From: Chimonanthus salicifolius
Taxonomy: Eukaryota > Streptophyta > Magnoliopsida > Laurales > Calycanthaceae
Assembly (NCBI GenBank): GCA_013350335.1
Contig: CM023539.1
Span: 31,358,631 to 31,422,630, forward strand
Direction: 5' to 3'
Length of the DNA stretch: 64,000 bases
The notes beneath the pieces were generated by a model that worked only from the letters and a program-made list of their open reading frames with translations, was not told the origin of the DNA and made no database searches. The translations under genes were made by a program, and so were the position numbers. Of the stretch, positions 33,928 through 44,529 are shown piece by piece; positions within the stretch are counted from its first letter, which is position 1; each line of letters starts with the position of its first letter.

Positions 33928-35369
33928 TTAGGTGGTACCACACCTTAGGAGGACCATTCCTAGGCTCAGTTGAATAAATGGTAAAACCACAAAAAGTCTA
34001 GAGAGGGAGCTGGACAGTGAATTGAAAGCGAACTTGGAAATATGAATTAAATTCACTGTCAACCTGACTAGTGGTTCTCACCGACCCCTCTGTGGAGATT
34101 GGATCGACCCATCGTGGTCAAAGACTGGTCGGTCAAATTGACAAAGGTTTTGGAATATAGATCTATCATTCTGGGTATGCCTCTAAACGAGAGTCTTATA
34201 TGCACCGACCCCTCAATGATGAACTTAATGACCCCCCGTGGTCAATGACTCGTCGATGATAACTTATGAGTTCTAGAGCTCAAAACTCGAGTGCACTCTC
34301 GAAAAAATAGACATCTCAATAATTCAAGGCCGATCGAGAGTACCAGGACCGACCCTCTATAAAGGGCGACAGATTGGTCTGGGTAAGACTAGTTTCTAGA
34401 CTTGAAACTCTGTTAGCATGGTGTTGCCCCAGACTGATCCTCTCGTATGGACCGACCTATTGGTGCCATGATTCTCGACCCATCGGCGAAACCGACTTGT
34501 CGACCGAGATTTAATTATGCCGTTGGGAGTGCAATTAATGAGCAACGGTTAGGTGGTTGAATGGTAATAAATATGAACACCGACCCATCGGTGCTACTGA
34601 CCTGTCGGTACTGGACAGATTGAAAAACCATGAAGACTCCTCTTTATGTATGTGTTGTGTGATCATTTAATCATCTTCCTTGAACTGAGAAAATTCACAA
34701 ACTCTAAGGAACAATCAACTCTCTTGTGCCTTCACCTAAGAATCAAATACAATCAATCCATTGATTGAGTTAGAGAAATAGAGAAAGATAGGAGAAAAGA
34801 AAAGATACAATCTAGGAAAGATATTTGTAGAACTAGTTTCCAAGTCACCTTAAAATTGTAATTGCTCTACAATGGCTACAAGGTGGAGTGTCGGCACACA
34901 TTTGGTGGATCTTTGAGAAGCACATATCTTCGAGAAAGAGCTTCAAGGTAAGTGCTTCTTGGTTTTAAATTTATTTAAAACCTTTGTCCCGTGAAAGTGG
35001 ATTAAGGAGGATTGGCTTCAGAACCACTATAAAAAATCTAGAGTGTCGTCTACGGTACAATGGTGGGTGGAATTCCCAGCCAATTGAGTAAGGTGAAATT
35101 CCTACTCTAATTGTGAGGGTGTAAGTCCCTACTTAGTGAATTTAGGGATAGCTCAAGGTTGAGCTAGTCCTAACAGTAGATATAGGTTGGTTAACCAAAG
35201 TACTATATATCTTGCGTCCTTGTGCTTGTGGTGTTAGAGATAGTCTCTTGTGTCAATTGCTTAATCATATTCGCTAACACACACCCTTGATTGTTATATC
35301 CGCTGTACGTAATTAATCAATCAAGTAAATTTTTAAAGGACCAACAATTTTAGATTAACTTATTCAGCG

Positions 35370-35407
<38 letters not shown>

Positions 35408-35457
35408 TTCCCCCTTTTAGGGTCAAATCGTATTCTAGCACTAAGGGAGAACTTTCA
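33928..35457 (+). repeat. Element D 5' LTR (from about position 170 of the LTR)
   Basis: Starts at TTAGGTGGTACC, which is position 170 in the 3' LTR (42,159), and ends ..GAGAACTTTCA. It contains repeated CCGACCCATCGG/CGGT-type palindromic units (34,080-34,610) and a 36-base C run (35,370-35,405). Confidence 0.9.
35370..35405 (+). repeat. Homopolymer of 36 C
   Basis: Uninterrupted C run near the LTR end. The solo LTR E has 15 C at the same place (38,790-38,804) and the solo LTR at 55,485 has only CCGCC there. An assembly or sequencing length error is possible. Confidence 0.9.
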
Positions 35458-35462
35458 ATCGT

Positions 35463-35480
35463 TATCAGAGCCTCGTGCTC
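35463..35480 (+). other. Primer binding site of element D
   Basis: TATCAGAGCCTCGTGCTC begins five bases after the LTR end. The TATCAGAGC core is the Met-tRNA complement used by Sireviruses. Confidence 0.8.
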
Positions 35481-35533
35481 TATATATTTGGATTTAATCA
35501 TCCGAGTGAGATCTAGTTGCTAGAAAAATTGTC

Positions 35534-36343
35534 ATGGATACATGTATGTCGATGTCCAGAGAAGAAAATAATTGGGGTAAATATCGAGTCGAAGTTATTA
35601 AAAAATTATGCCTAGAAGACCCCACATTCACAATATCATGCATACAATTCTGTAGTACGTCTTGCTCTTGTGATCTCTGTGACAAGAAGGATAACTCATC
35701 ATCAAAATAAAAAAGACTCAAACAAAATGAAAAGAAATAACTCAGAAGAATCTGAGTCTGCATCAACCTTGGATAAAGAAAGTAAAGGTACAATTCTTGG
35801 CCTTGTTGTTTCGTTTCCTTTGATAAACAAAAACATTTTAGTGAATCTGAAAATGAAGAGACTCTTGATGATCTCCAAGAATCATACAGTGCTTTGTATC
35901 TTGAAAGTATGGAATTGACCAAGAAAGCTCACAAACTTGGAAGTGAGAATGCCTACCTGACCAAACTCCTTGAAATTGAAAGAACTAAAAAAGAAACTTT
36001 CTCAACAAAATTTGAAAAATCAATTGATGAGATATTAGTGTTGAGAAAAAGTCAGACTGAGCCTTCAATCCCAAGTGGATCTATGCAAGAGAGACCACAA
36101 ACACTTGGTTGAAATGAACAGGTATCTTGAAAACAAGATTACTTTGTTAATATCTGACTTAGAAAGGTTATCTCAATCTCAAGACAAGGTCGTACATGGA
36201 AATGAAAAATTGGAAAAGATCCTTAGTTCTGAAAACAATTACAAGGATAAATCTGGGATAGAGCATTGTAAAAATATGGAAGTTACCCCAAGACAAACTC
36301 CCATATTTGTTAAAAACCAGACATCTAAACTCTCTAACATATA
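35534..36343 (+). pseudogene. Element D gag with coiled-coil region
   Basis: The ATG at 35,534 opens a short frame (MDTCMSMSREENNWGKYRVE) that ends near 35,710. A Glu/Ser/Lys stretch follows in other frames. From about 35,850 DDEETLDDLQESYSALYLES leads into a heptad-rich coiled coil (frames 35,894-36,112 and 36,075-36,344). The coiled coil after a short gag is typical of Sireviruses and is thought to mediate protein contacts. The part expected for capsid is much too short, so gag has probably lost an internal segment. Confidence 0.7.
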
Positions 36344-36885
36344 GTGCACTATTGTGGAAAACGGGGTCATCCTGAATCTAATTGCTATCTAAAGAAAATC
36401 AAAATCTACAAACCATCCTAGATAGATCGGGGAATCCATGGATCAGATTCCTTGATGGGAAACCTTATTTCAGATCTAGACAGATTGTACATCAAAAGGA
36501 CATGAACTCTACCATTGCCCCTTCGTCTATTTGCTCTCCAAATAATAAGAGCTTCATTATTCATACAGCCCTAAGTGTTGAAAGACAATCCAAGTGGTAC
36601 TTGGATAGTTGATGCTCATGACATGTGACTAGAAACAGTTCTTACATGTCTGATTTGGTTAATGTTAAAGGAGGATCTGTCATTTTTCGTGATGGAAACA
36701 TGGCAAATATAATTGGCAAGGGGTCACTGAATCTGCCATCCTCTGAGGATATCAAAGATGTCTATCTTGTTGATCACTTAAGCACAATTTACTTCATATG
36801 TCTCAACTGTGTGTTAATGATAGTAAAGTCACCTTTAGTAAGAAAGACTGCCATGTTTATTCAAAATAATGTGAAGTTGCCTTGA
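36344..36885 (+). pseudogene. Element D zinc knuckle remnant and protease
   Basis: VHYCGKRGHPESNC at 36,344 is a CCHC knuckle whose first Cys is Val. Further on, KWYLDS is followed by TGA (36,610-36,612) where the catalytic D-S-G Gly belongs, then CS and another TGA, then HVTRN. GGSVIFRDGNMANIIGKGSL continues the copia protease. The enzyme cannot be made. Confidence 0.82.
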
Positions 36886-37133
36886 GTGGTATCCTTACTT
36901 CTAATGATTGCTATGTTTTGGACTGTTTATCAATTCCTGTCACACATGAGTGTCTCTTCTCCAAAATCAATGAAGCTGAACTTTGGCATCAAAGGCTCAG
37001 GTCGTGTGAACTTCAAGGACTTGTCCAAACTAAGTGAACATATAAAGGGATTACCTAAAGTTAGTCGATCTGAAAAACCCATCTGTGGTGACTACCAAAA
37101 GGGAAAACAAATCAGCTCAGCTTATAAACATAT
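36886..37133 (+). pseudogene. Element D gag-pre-integrase zinc-binding region
   Basis: Reads HECLFSKINEAELWHQRL, then, after a frameshift near 36,990, VNFKDLSKLSEHIKGLPKVS and CGDYQKGKQISSAYKH. It resembles the HHCC finger at the start of copia integrase, with the last Cys changed to Tyr. It is interrupted at 37,133 by a solo LTR and resumes at 38,845. Confidence 0.8.
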
Positions 37134-38844
37134 TGTTAGTGCCCTGGCTTTGTTGAGTCCCTATTTGTCAATTCCATGACTCGGGAAGAAACACTTGTTA
37201 AGAAGCTTGAAAACTCAAGATAATCAAGAGTGAAGATCATGCTCCACCAAGTTCAAGCTCATCAGTATGGCAATCACAAAAATAGGTAATTGGCCATAGA
37301 TGACCTTAGGTGGTACCTACACCTTAGAGAGAATTATCTTTAGGCTTAGTTGAACAAATGATAAATCCATAAAGAAGCCTAAGAGAGGATGATGGACAGT
37401 GAACTTGGAAATATGAATTATGTTCACTGTCAGCTCGATTAGTCGTTCTCACCAACCCCTCGGTAGAGACAGGATAGACCCATCGTGGTCAAGGACTAGT
37501 CGGCCAGTTTGACAGAAGCTCCTGACCATTGGACTGTCACTCTGGATATGCCTCTGACTGAGAGTCTCATATGCACCGACCCCTCGGTGATAAACTTAAA
37601 TGACTCCTCGTGGTCGAAGACTCGTCGGTAAAAGACTTGTGAGTTCTGAACTGTGAACTCAAATGGGCTCTCGATAAAACAGACATCTCTGTATTTCAAG
37701 ACCGATCGAGAGTAACAGGATCGACCCCTTGGCAAATGGTGACAAGTCATTCTGGGTAACATGTTTCTATAATAGAAACTGATGTCAGCATGTCTTTGCC
37801 CCAGACCGAGCCTCTTGTATGGACCGACCTATCGGTGCCATAACTATTGACCCATCGGCGACACCGGCATGTCGACCGGGAAGTAATTATGTCATTGGGA
37901 GTACATTTAATGCGCAATGGTCATGTGGTTGAACGGTAATAAATATGAACACCGACCCATCGGTTCCACCGAGCTATAGGTTCTAGACAGTCAGAAAGAC
38001 CATTAATACTCCTCTATAAATATGAGTGTTGGGTGATCGTTTTACCATCTTCCTTAAGCTAAAAAGATTTTTACAATCTAAGGAACGATCAACAATCTTG
38101 TGAGAAGAATCATAAACAACCAACCTATTGATTGTGTTTGAAAGTGAGAAAGAGAGGAGGAAAGAAAAGCCTTTATCAACCAATCTATTTATTGAGTTTG
38201 TCAGTGAGGAAAAGAGAAAGAAAAGACTTAATCTACGAAAGCTTTGGTTCAACCAAGTTTCCTTGTCACCCTGAGTTAGTGAATGCTATACGACGGCTAC
38301 AAGGAGGAGCATTGGCACTTAGTGGGTGGAATCTTCAAGAAGCACAAATCAGCGAGAAAGAGCTTCAAGGCAAAGGCTTATTGGTTTTATTTTATTTTAA
38401 AACTTTTGATCTGAAAGTGGATTAAGGGGGATTTGCTCTGGAACCACTATAAAAAACTCTAGAGCGTCTTCCCTGGCACAGTGGTGCGTAGAATTCCCAA
38501 CTGATTGAGTGAGGTAGAATTCCTACTCTAATTGTGAGGGTGTAAGTCCCCACATAGTGAATTTGGGGATAACTCAAGGTTGAACGAGTCCTAACAGTGG
38601 ATGTCGATTGGCGAACCAAACCCTTTATATCTTGTGTCCTTTTATTTGTGGTGTTGATCTATTTTCTTGTGTTGATTGTTTAATCACATTTGCTAACACA
38701 CAATCACTTGATTGGTATATCCGCTGCACTTAATTAATCAATCAAGATAATTTTAAAAAGGACCAACAATATTAGATTGACCTATTCATCCCCCCCCCCC
38801 CCCCTAGGTCAATCGTGTTGTTCTAGCTCCCAAGGGAACTTTGA
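37134..38844 (+). mobile_element. Element E: solo Sirevirus LTR inside element D
   Basis: 1,711 bp from TGTTAGTGCC to GGAACTTTGA (CA expected), same family as the D LTRs. The flanking 5-mers are CATAT (37,129-37,133) and CATAC (38,845-38,849), a target duplication with one mismatch. Removing the LTR and one copy of the duplication brings the two halves of the integrase region back in frame. No internal sequence remains, so a full element inserted and then lost its body by LTR recombination. Confidence 0.92.
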
Positions 38845-39540
38845 CATACAAATTTGATCCCAACTTCTAGACCCTTCGAATTGCTTCATATGGACTTAGT
38901 TGGACCCCCTCAACACGAAAGTGCTGGTGGAAGGAGATATTTCTTGCTAATAGTTGATGACTATACTAGATATACTTGGGTGGCCTTCTTGAGGGAAAAA
39001 TCTGATGCATTTCATGAATTCAAAAACATTGTAAAACGGATTATGAATGCAAAGAGCCAAATATTCAGAGAATAAGGACTGACCATGGGAGGGAATTTGA
39101 AAATCAGTCATTTAATAGATTCTGTGAAAAAACGAGGCATCCATCAATAATACTCTACCCCCAAAACTCCTCAGCAAAATGGAGTTGTTAAGAGGAAAAA
39201 TAGGGTCATTCAAGAAATGGCCAATACCCTACTAGAGAGTAAGAATGTTCCAAAAAATATGTGGGTTTAAGCAGTTAACAATGCATGTTATATCATCAAT
39301 CGAGTATATTTTAGAGCTGGGCTAAACAAAATTGCCCATGAACTTTGGACTAGTAGGAAATCCAACTCTAAGTACTTTAAAGTCTTTGGAAATAAGTGTC
39401 ACATACTGTGGGATAGAGAGCATTTAGGAAAATTTGAATCCAAAAGCGATGATGGCATTTTCCTAGGATATTCCACAAATAATCATGCTTATAGGGTAAA
39501 GAATCTTAGAACTGGTGTCATCCAAGAATCAGTGAATGTT
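38845..39540 (+). pseudogene. Element D integrase core
   Basis: ELLHMDLVGPPQHESAGGRR and LIVDDYTRYTWVAFLREKSD hold the first catalytic Asp. RTDHGREFEN holds the second. The third reads NGVVKRKNR with Lys (39,190-39,192) in place of the catalytic Glu. Frameshifts lie near 39,070 and 39,150. A TAA (about 39,270) follows MWV where relatives have Glu or Gln. [17 protein letters not shown] near the end resembles the conserved integrase-RT linker. Confidence 0.88.
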
Positions 39541-40104
39541 GTAATAAATGACCAAGTAAGTACACCAAATAAAGAGTTAAAAGATGAGGAAATCATCAGG
39601 TCAGCTCAAGAAGAACATCTAGAGAATAAAGATGAGCCACAAGATCCCCCAACTGAACCAAAACCTCTAAAAAATATAAAGGAACACCCTCTCAAAAAAA
39701 TCATAGGAGAACCCACTATTGGCGTAAGAACAAGAAGACAACTTGAGAACCTGGTTAATTATGCGTGTTTTACTTCACAACTAGAACCCAAAAGGATAGA
39801 AGAAACCATAGTTGATGAAGATTGGGTTAATGCTATACAAGAGGAACTAGGACAATTTACTAGAAATGATGTATGTGATTTAGTTCCTAGACCCAAGGAA
39901 ACACACATAATTGGAACAAAATGGATTTTCAAAAACAAGTTGGATGAAAATGGAACGATTGTACGAAATAAAGCAAGACTGGTAGCTCAGGGATACACTC
40001 AAATTGAAGGTTTAGATTTTGATGAAACCTTCGCCCCCATAGCAAGATTAGAATCCATTAGAATTTTGTTCTCCATTACATGCCACCTCAAGTTCAAACT
40101 CTAA
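39532..40104 (+). pseudogene. Element D reverse transcriptase, first half
   Basis: Acidic linker, then [60 protein letters not shown] and [20 protein letters not shown], a classic copia RT start. It ends at a TAA (40,102-40,104) where relatives read Tyr before QMDVKS. The frame continues beyond. Confidence 0.92.
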
Positions 40105-40780
40105 CAAATGGATGTGAAAAGTGTCTTCTTGAATGGTTTTTTAAATGAGCAAGTGTTCGTAGAACAACCCAAAGGATTCATTGATCCAACATTTCCAAAC
40201 CATGTGTTCAAACTCAATAAAGCTCTATATGGCCTCAAACAAGCTCTAAGAGCCTAGTATGAGAGGTTAACCCAATTCCTATTTGGCCACAATTTTCAAA
40301 GGGGGAGTGTGGACAAGACTCTGTTTGTCCAAATGACTAAGGAGTATATCCTTATTGCGCAAATCTATGTAGATGACATAGTGTTTGGGTCTACATGGAA
40401 AAAGGCTACACTGAATTTCTCCAAACTCATGAAATCTGAACTTAAAATGAGTGTGGTGGGAGAACTGAACTATTTCCTTAGTCTTCAAATCAAACAAAGT
40501 CATGATGGACTTTTTATCTCCCAATCCAAATATGCAAAAGAACTAGTAAAGAAATTTGGTCTAGAAGGATGTAAACATGCGACCACCCCTATGAGCACAA
40601 CCATCAAATTATTCAAAGTTGAGAATGGAATAGATGTGGACCCCAGCTTGTATAGAAGCATGATAGGAAGTCTTTTGTACCTCACAGCAAGTTGACCAGA
40701 CATCTCATTTAGTGTAGGAGCTTGTGCCAAGGTTTCAATCCAAACCTAAAGAGTCACACCTCAAAGTTGTTAGAAGATTA
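40105..40780 (+). pseudogene. Element D reverse transcriptase, second half
   Basis: In phase: [33 protein letters not shown], then TAG (about 40,257) where Trp is expected, AQIYVDDIVFGST with the YVDD box, GELNYFLSLQIKQSHDGLFI, and GSLLYLTAS followed by TGA (about 40,693) where Arg is expected. After 40,740 the phase is lost. The damage in this stretch is mainly point nonsense changes. Confidence 0.9.
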
Positions 40781-40788
40781 TAAAATAT

Positions 40789-41307
40789 ATGGCCGGTACT
40801 ACCTTGTATGGAATCTGGTTTCCATATGATACTTCCTTCTTGATAGCTGGATACACAGATGCAAACTGGGCTGGAAATATTGATGACAGAAAATCTACCA
40901 GTGGAGGCTGCTTCTATGTTGAAACTTGTTTAGTGCATGGCATACCCACAAACAATCCTCAGTCTCTCTCCACAGCCGAAGAAAAATACATTGCAGTTGC
41001 AAGTTGTTGTACCCAACTGATCTAGATGAAACAAATGTGGGTCGATGACGGACATAAGCAAGAATCCATGACATTGTATTGCGACAACACTAGCGCAATA
41101 AATATTTCCAAGAATCCTAGTACAACATTTCGGACCAAGCATATAGACATAAGGCATCATTTCATAAGAGAATTGGTGGATGAGGAAACTATCGAGTTTG
41201 TACACATCTGCACAGAAAACCAATTGACAAATATCATGACCAAACCTTTGGATTCATTACGATTTCTATCCCTACGAAAGGCCATTGGCATGTGTGCATC
41301 CTCATAA
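40789..41307 (+). pseudogene. Element D RNase H
   Basis: YTDANWAGNIDDRKSTSGGC, LSTAEEKYIAVASCCTQLI, then TAG (41,023-41,025) where Trp is expected, MKQMWVDDG, TLYCDNTSAINISKNPSTTF, TKHIDIRHHFIRELV, and a C-terminal stop at 41,307. Copia-type RNase H with its usual Asp and Glu landmarks present. Confidence 0.9.
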
Positions 41308-41988
41308 CTCCTCATGCTCATACATGTGCACATTTCATTTCTTGTACATACATTTTATTTCCTGTATATTTAAAACAAAAATATACTCAATGGTAAGGGA
41401 AGCATGGGGGAGTACTGCAAATGTCTGCCTACCTGCCTTTGTCAATGTTATGACAAAATGGGGGAGAGATTAGTAGAAACTATTAGACATCAAAGCCAAT
41501 TGTGGGGGAGTAATGAGTAAGCCTAAGTGCTTGGACCCCTTAGAGAATAAAGGAGAAATAGGGAGAAGCCAATGGACATGGGAATGTCTATGCTTGGAGT
41601 TTAGGAAATCAAACTTGAGAAGATTGGGAGAGAAATTTTTCTCAACACTGATAGCTTGGATATGCTATAGGAAAGTATTGGTTTCTAGGAAATCATGGTG
41701 TATGGGGGAGCATGAATACAAATCTAGTTTAGTCCATAGATGTATATCTATGTTTTTGGACTAGCCCCTCAAACGATTTTCTAGTATTGCTTGCTTATGT
41801 GCTTGAACAGGAAAACATGAAATGAATCAAGTTGAACAAGAATGTGCGAAAATCATAGTCTTGTTATCTATTTAAATATTTACATGTAATTCATGTAATA
41901 TTTCTGTATTCAAATGTGATGACATAAGGGTGGGCTTGTAATTGAGTTAGCTTCTAGGTTTTATCATGAAATTGGCAAAGGGGGAGAT
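41308..41988 (+). other. Element D 3' non-coding region with five GGGGGAG motifs and polypurine tract
   Basis: GGGGGAG occurs at 41,406, 41,460, 41,504, 41,704 and 41,980. The last, in AAAGGGGGAGAT, abuts the 3' LTR and is the working polypurine tract position. Repeated polypurine motifs upstream of the 3' LTR are a described Sirevirus trait. Confidence 0.85.
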
Positions 41989-42483
41989 TGTTAGTGCCCC
42001 AGCTTGCCGAGTCCCTAAGTTTGTCAATTACATGACTCGGGAAGAAGCACTTGCTAGAAGCTTAAAGACTCAAGGTGATCAAGAATGGAGATCATGCTCC
42101 ACCGGATTGAAGCTCATCGTGTATGGTAATCACAACAGGTATTTGGCCATAGATGATTTTAGGTGGTACCCACACCTTAGGAGGACCATTCCTAGGCTCA
42201 GTTGAACAAATGGTAGAACCATAGAAAGTCTAGAGAGGGAGCTGGACAGTGAATTGGAAGTGAACTTGGAAATATGAATTAAATTCACTGTCAGCTCGAC
42301 CAGTCGTTCTCACCGACCCCTAGGTGGAGACTGGATGGACGCAGCGTGGTCAAAGACTGGTTGGCCAAATTGACAAAGATTGTAGAACATAGAATTGTCT
42401 TTCTGGGTATGCCTCTGATCGAGAGTCTCGTATACACTAACCCTTCGGTGATGAACTTAACGACCCCTCGTGGTCAACGACTT
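41989..42483 (+). repeat. Element D 3' LTR, truncated
   Basis: Starts TGTTAGTGCC and follows the LTR for about 495 bp to the GTGGTCAACGACT unit, then switches to an inverted LTR copy. The rest of the LTR is missing. Confidence 0.88.
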
Positions 42484-42728
42484 CATGGCTTTTTATGATT
42501 TTACCATTGTTCAACTAAGCCTACGAATGGTCCTCATAAGGTGTGGGTACCACCTAAAGTGTCTATCGCTAAATACATATTTTGTGATTGCCATAACAAT
42601 GAGCTTTAATCAGGTGGAGCATGATCTTCACTCTTGATCACCTTGAGTCTTCAAGCTTCTAGCAAGTGCTTCTTCCCGAGTCATGGAATTGACAAACACA
42701 GGGACTCGGCAAAGCCGGGGTACTAACA
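42484..42728 (-). mobile_element. Inverted Sirevirus LTR 5' end fragment
   Basis: The reverse complement starts TGTTAGTACC at 42,728 and follows the first 240 bp of the Sirevirus LTR. It is an inverted copy of 41,989-42,240, giving a palindrome with arms of about 240 bp and a 240-bp spacer. Confidence 0.88.
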
Positions 42729-43009
42729 CAAATCTCATATCTGGATCTGAATTATAATAATTTACAATAAATCCAAAATGAAATTAGATGGTAAAAATTA
42801 CAAACTTTCCAAAATTATGAATATGGCCCACTTTTCTACATTTCTTTCCAACTTTATTCTGTTTTCTTGTATTTCCCAAAATAATCTACAAAACTTAAAA
42901 ACAACATTAAACATATCTAATATACATGAAATCCAGACTAACTAATCCAAATTAAGAGGAAAAAATAGTCATTTTTCAGTGTCAACACATTTCCATGAAG
43001 GTGTGTTAG
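42729..43009. other. AT-rich stretch, no gene seen
   Basis: No long frame and no clear repeat signature. It may be the start of the decayed LTR-like region that follows. Confidence 0.5.
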
Positions 43010-44529
43010 GAATGCATGATAGACTGAGTGAGGTAATTATACTAAGTGCATGGAGATATATGGGTTAAAAGCTAATTTAATCCATGTGAAAAGATAAAAA
43101 ATGTTAAGTGTCTTTCCATTATTATATAATTGTCTTCACGAACTGTGTGAAGCATTGGATCGTGTCGGGTCGCAATGTAAAGATTGTGCTAGGTGCAGCA
43201 TTTGACCATGTTGGGTCGTAATGCAAAATATGTTGTGGACTGAGTGAAGCACCAATTTACGATGTGAAAGTGGTGTAGATTGTGTGACGATTGACAAAGT
43301 CAGAACTATGTCTGTGAAAAAGAAACATGCATATAAACATGGTAGAGATTATCCATTTTAGAGTATTGACTCAGGATGGTAGAAAAATGCATGATAGTTG
43401 CATGATAAAGTTGTCTGATTTATAATATTTGTGATATTATTATTGTTGAACTCTCTTCACTGGGATGTTAGCTCATATCCTTTACATTGCAGGAGTCATG
43501 CCTGACGAGGGAACTGAGGAACCTCTGTTGTTGCCTTAGAGACGCCCTCTCTAATATTCCCTACTGATGAGGAATACCTTTATTATGTTTATTTTCATGC
43601 TAATGATGTACTACTAATAATTATGCCTCATGAGGCACAAAACCTAAATATGTAATAAACCACTATGTCTTCTTTGTGCTACTCTAATGATTAATGTATA
43701 AGTACAGTAAAACCTCTCTAATGTAATAGAACTAAGATCAGAGTGAAGATATTATATTAGGGAGGTTATTAAATTAGAAGAGTCTGGAAAATTGATGTAG
43801 CATTGCTTTATAAAAATAACTCCTTAAGCCAGCCGACTCTCACCCTTTATAAAAGGGGTCCTTTTGGCTGAAATTAAAACATAAGATTACAAAAGATTAA
43901 AAAAAGTTATTTCGAGAACCTAGCTTAAGCACTGCGACTAACACAATTACTGGAAAACTTCTAGCTCCAGTAGCTTGACACAAATAGTTGATTTCCTTTC
44001 CACCCTTCAGCAGATGAAAGTCAAGATCGACATTATCAAAATGAGGAAGCTTATCCAGAAGTCTATCTCAAATTACCTTTTCAGAGTTTAGACGATGCAA
44101 TTTGTGAGATCCTTAGTCACTTTTGCAGTAATTTTATATTATGAATATATGGAATATTACTTTATAGAATTATTAGGACCGGGGTCATAGTACATTTTGT
44201 ATTCTGAATGTATTGAATATTGCATTATAAGTGTTTATTTCCTTTTGTATGGGCCCGATGTCAGGACCGACTATCAATATTACTTTAGACAGATTATTAC
44301 TTTACAGAGTAATACATTAGAGAGGTTTTACTGTATTATGTTGTGTATTTCTTTATGTTGGGAATTATTGTACATGTTTGAGTCCACGTGTAGAATGCAC
44401 GTGTAACATTTTCTATTTGGACATTTAGATGCCATTGCAATAGAAGCCCATGATCTAATTCATAAGTGTTATTATTTAAAAAAAAAAAAATAGTCGCATT
44501 CCGGACCCATAGCGGGTCGGAGCGTGACA
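43010..44529 (+). mobile_element. Decayed LTR-like region containing a DNA transposon
   Basis: The sequence has LTR character: a central ACATTGCAGGAGTCATGCCT block, and a right end with a run of A, then CGGGTCGGAGCGTGACA, which resembles gypsy LTR ends. It is split at 43,703-44,335 by a pogo-like element. The left border is not definable. At 44,530-44,698 a further block ends in AGGGTATTACA, which is an LTR start on the minus strand. Confidence 0.45.
43705..44333. mobile_element. Pogo/Emigrant-like non-autonomous DNA transposon
   Basis: 629 bp with perfect 21-bp terminal inverted repeats beginning CAGTAAAACCTCTCTAATGT and flanked by TA on both sides, the target site of Tc1/mariner-pogo elements. 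The ends closely resemble those of the plant Emigrant/Lemi group. The interior has no transposase of usable length. A minus-strand stretch at about 43,905-44,070 stays open for some 55 codons (DRLLDKLPHFDNVDLDF..) but is not recognised. Confidence 0.82.

Larger units (their letters stand above)
33928..42483 (+). mobile_element. Element D: Sirevirus-type Ty1/copia retrotransposon
   Basis: Plus-strand copia-order element: partial 5' LTR, primer site, gag with coiled coil, protease, integrase before RT, then RNase H, multiple polypurine-like GGGGGAG motifs, and a truncated 3' LTR. Integrase before RT defines Ty1/copia. The coiled-coil gag and repeated polypurine motifs are Sirevirus traits. The first 170 bp of the 5' LTR were separated by the insertion of element C and lie outside the window. 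Decay is mostly by stop codons. Confidence 0.88.
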
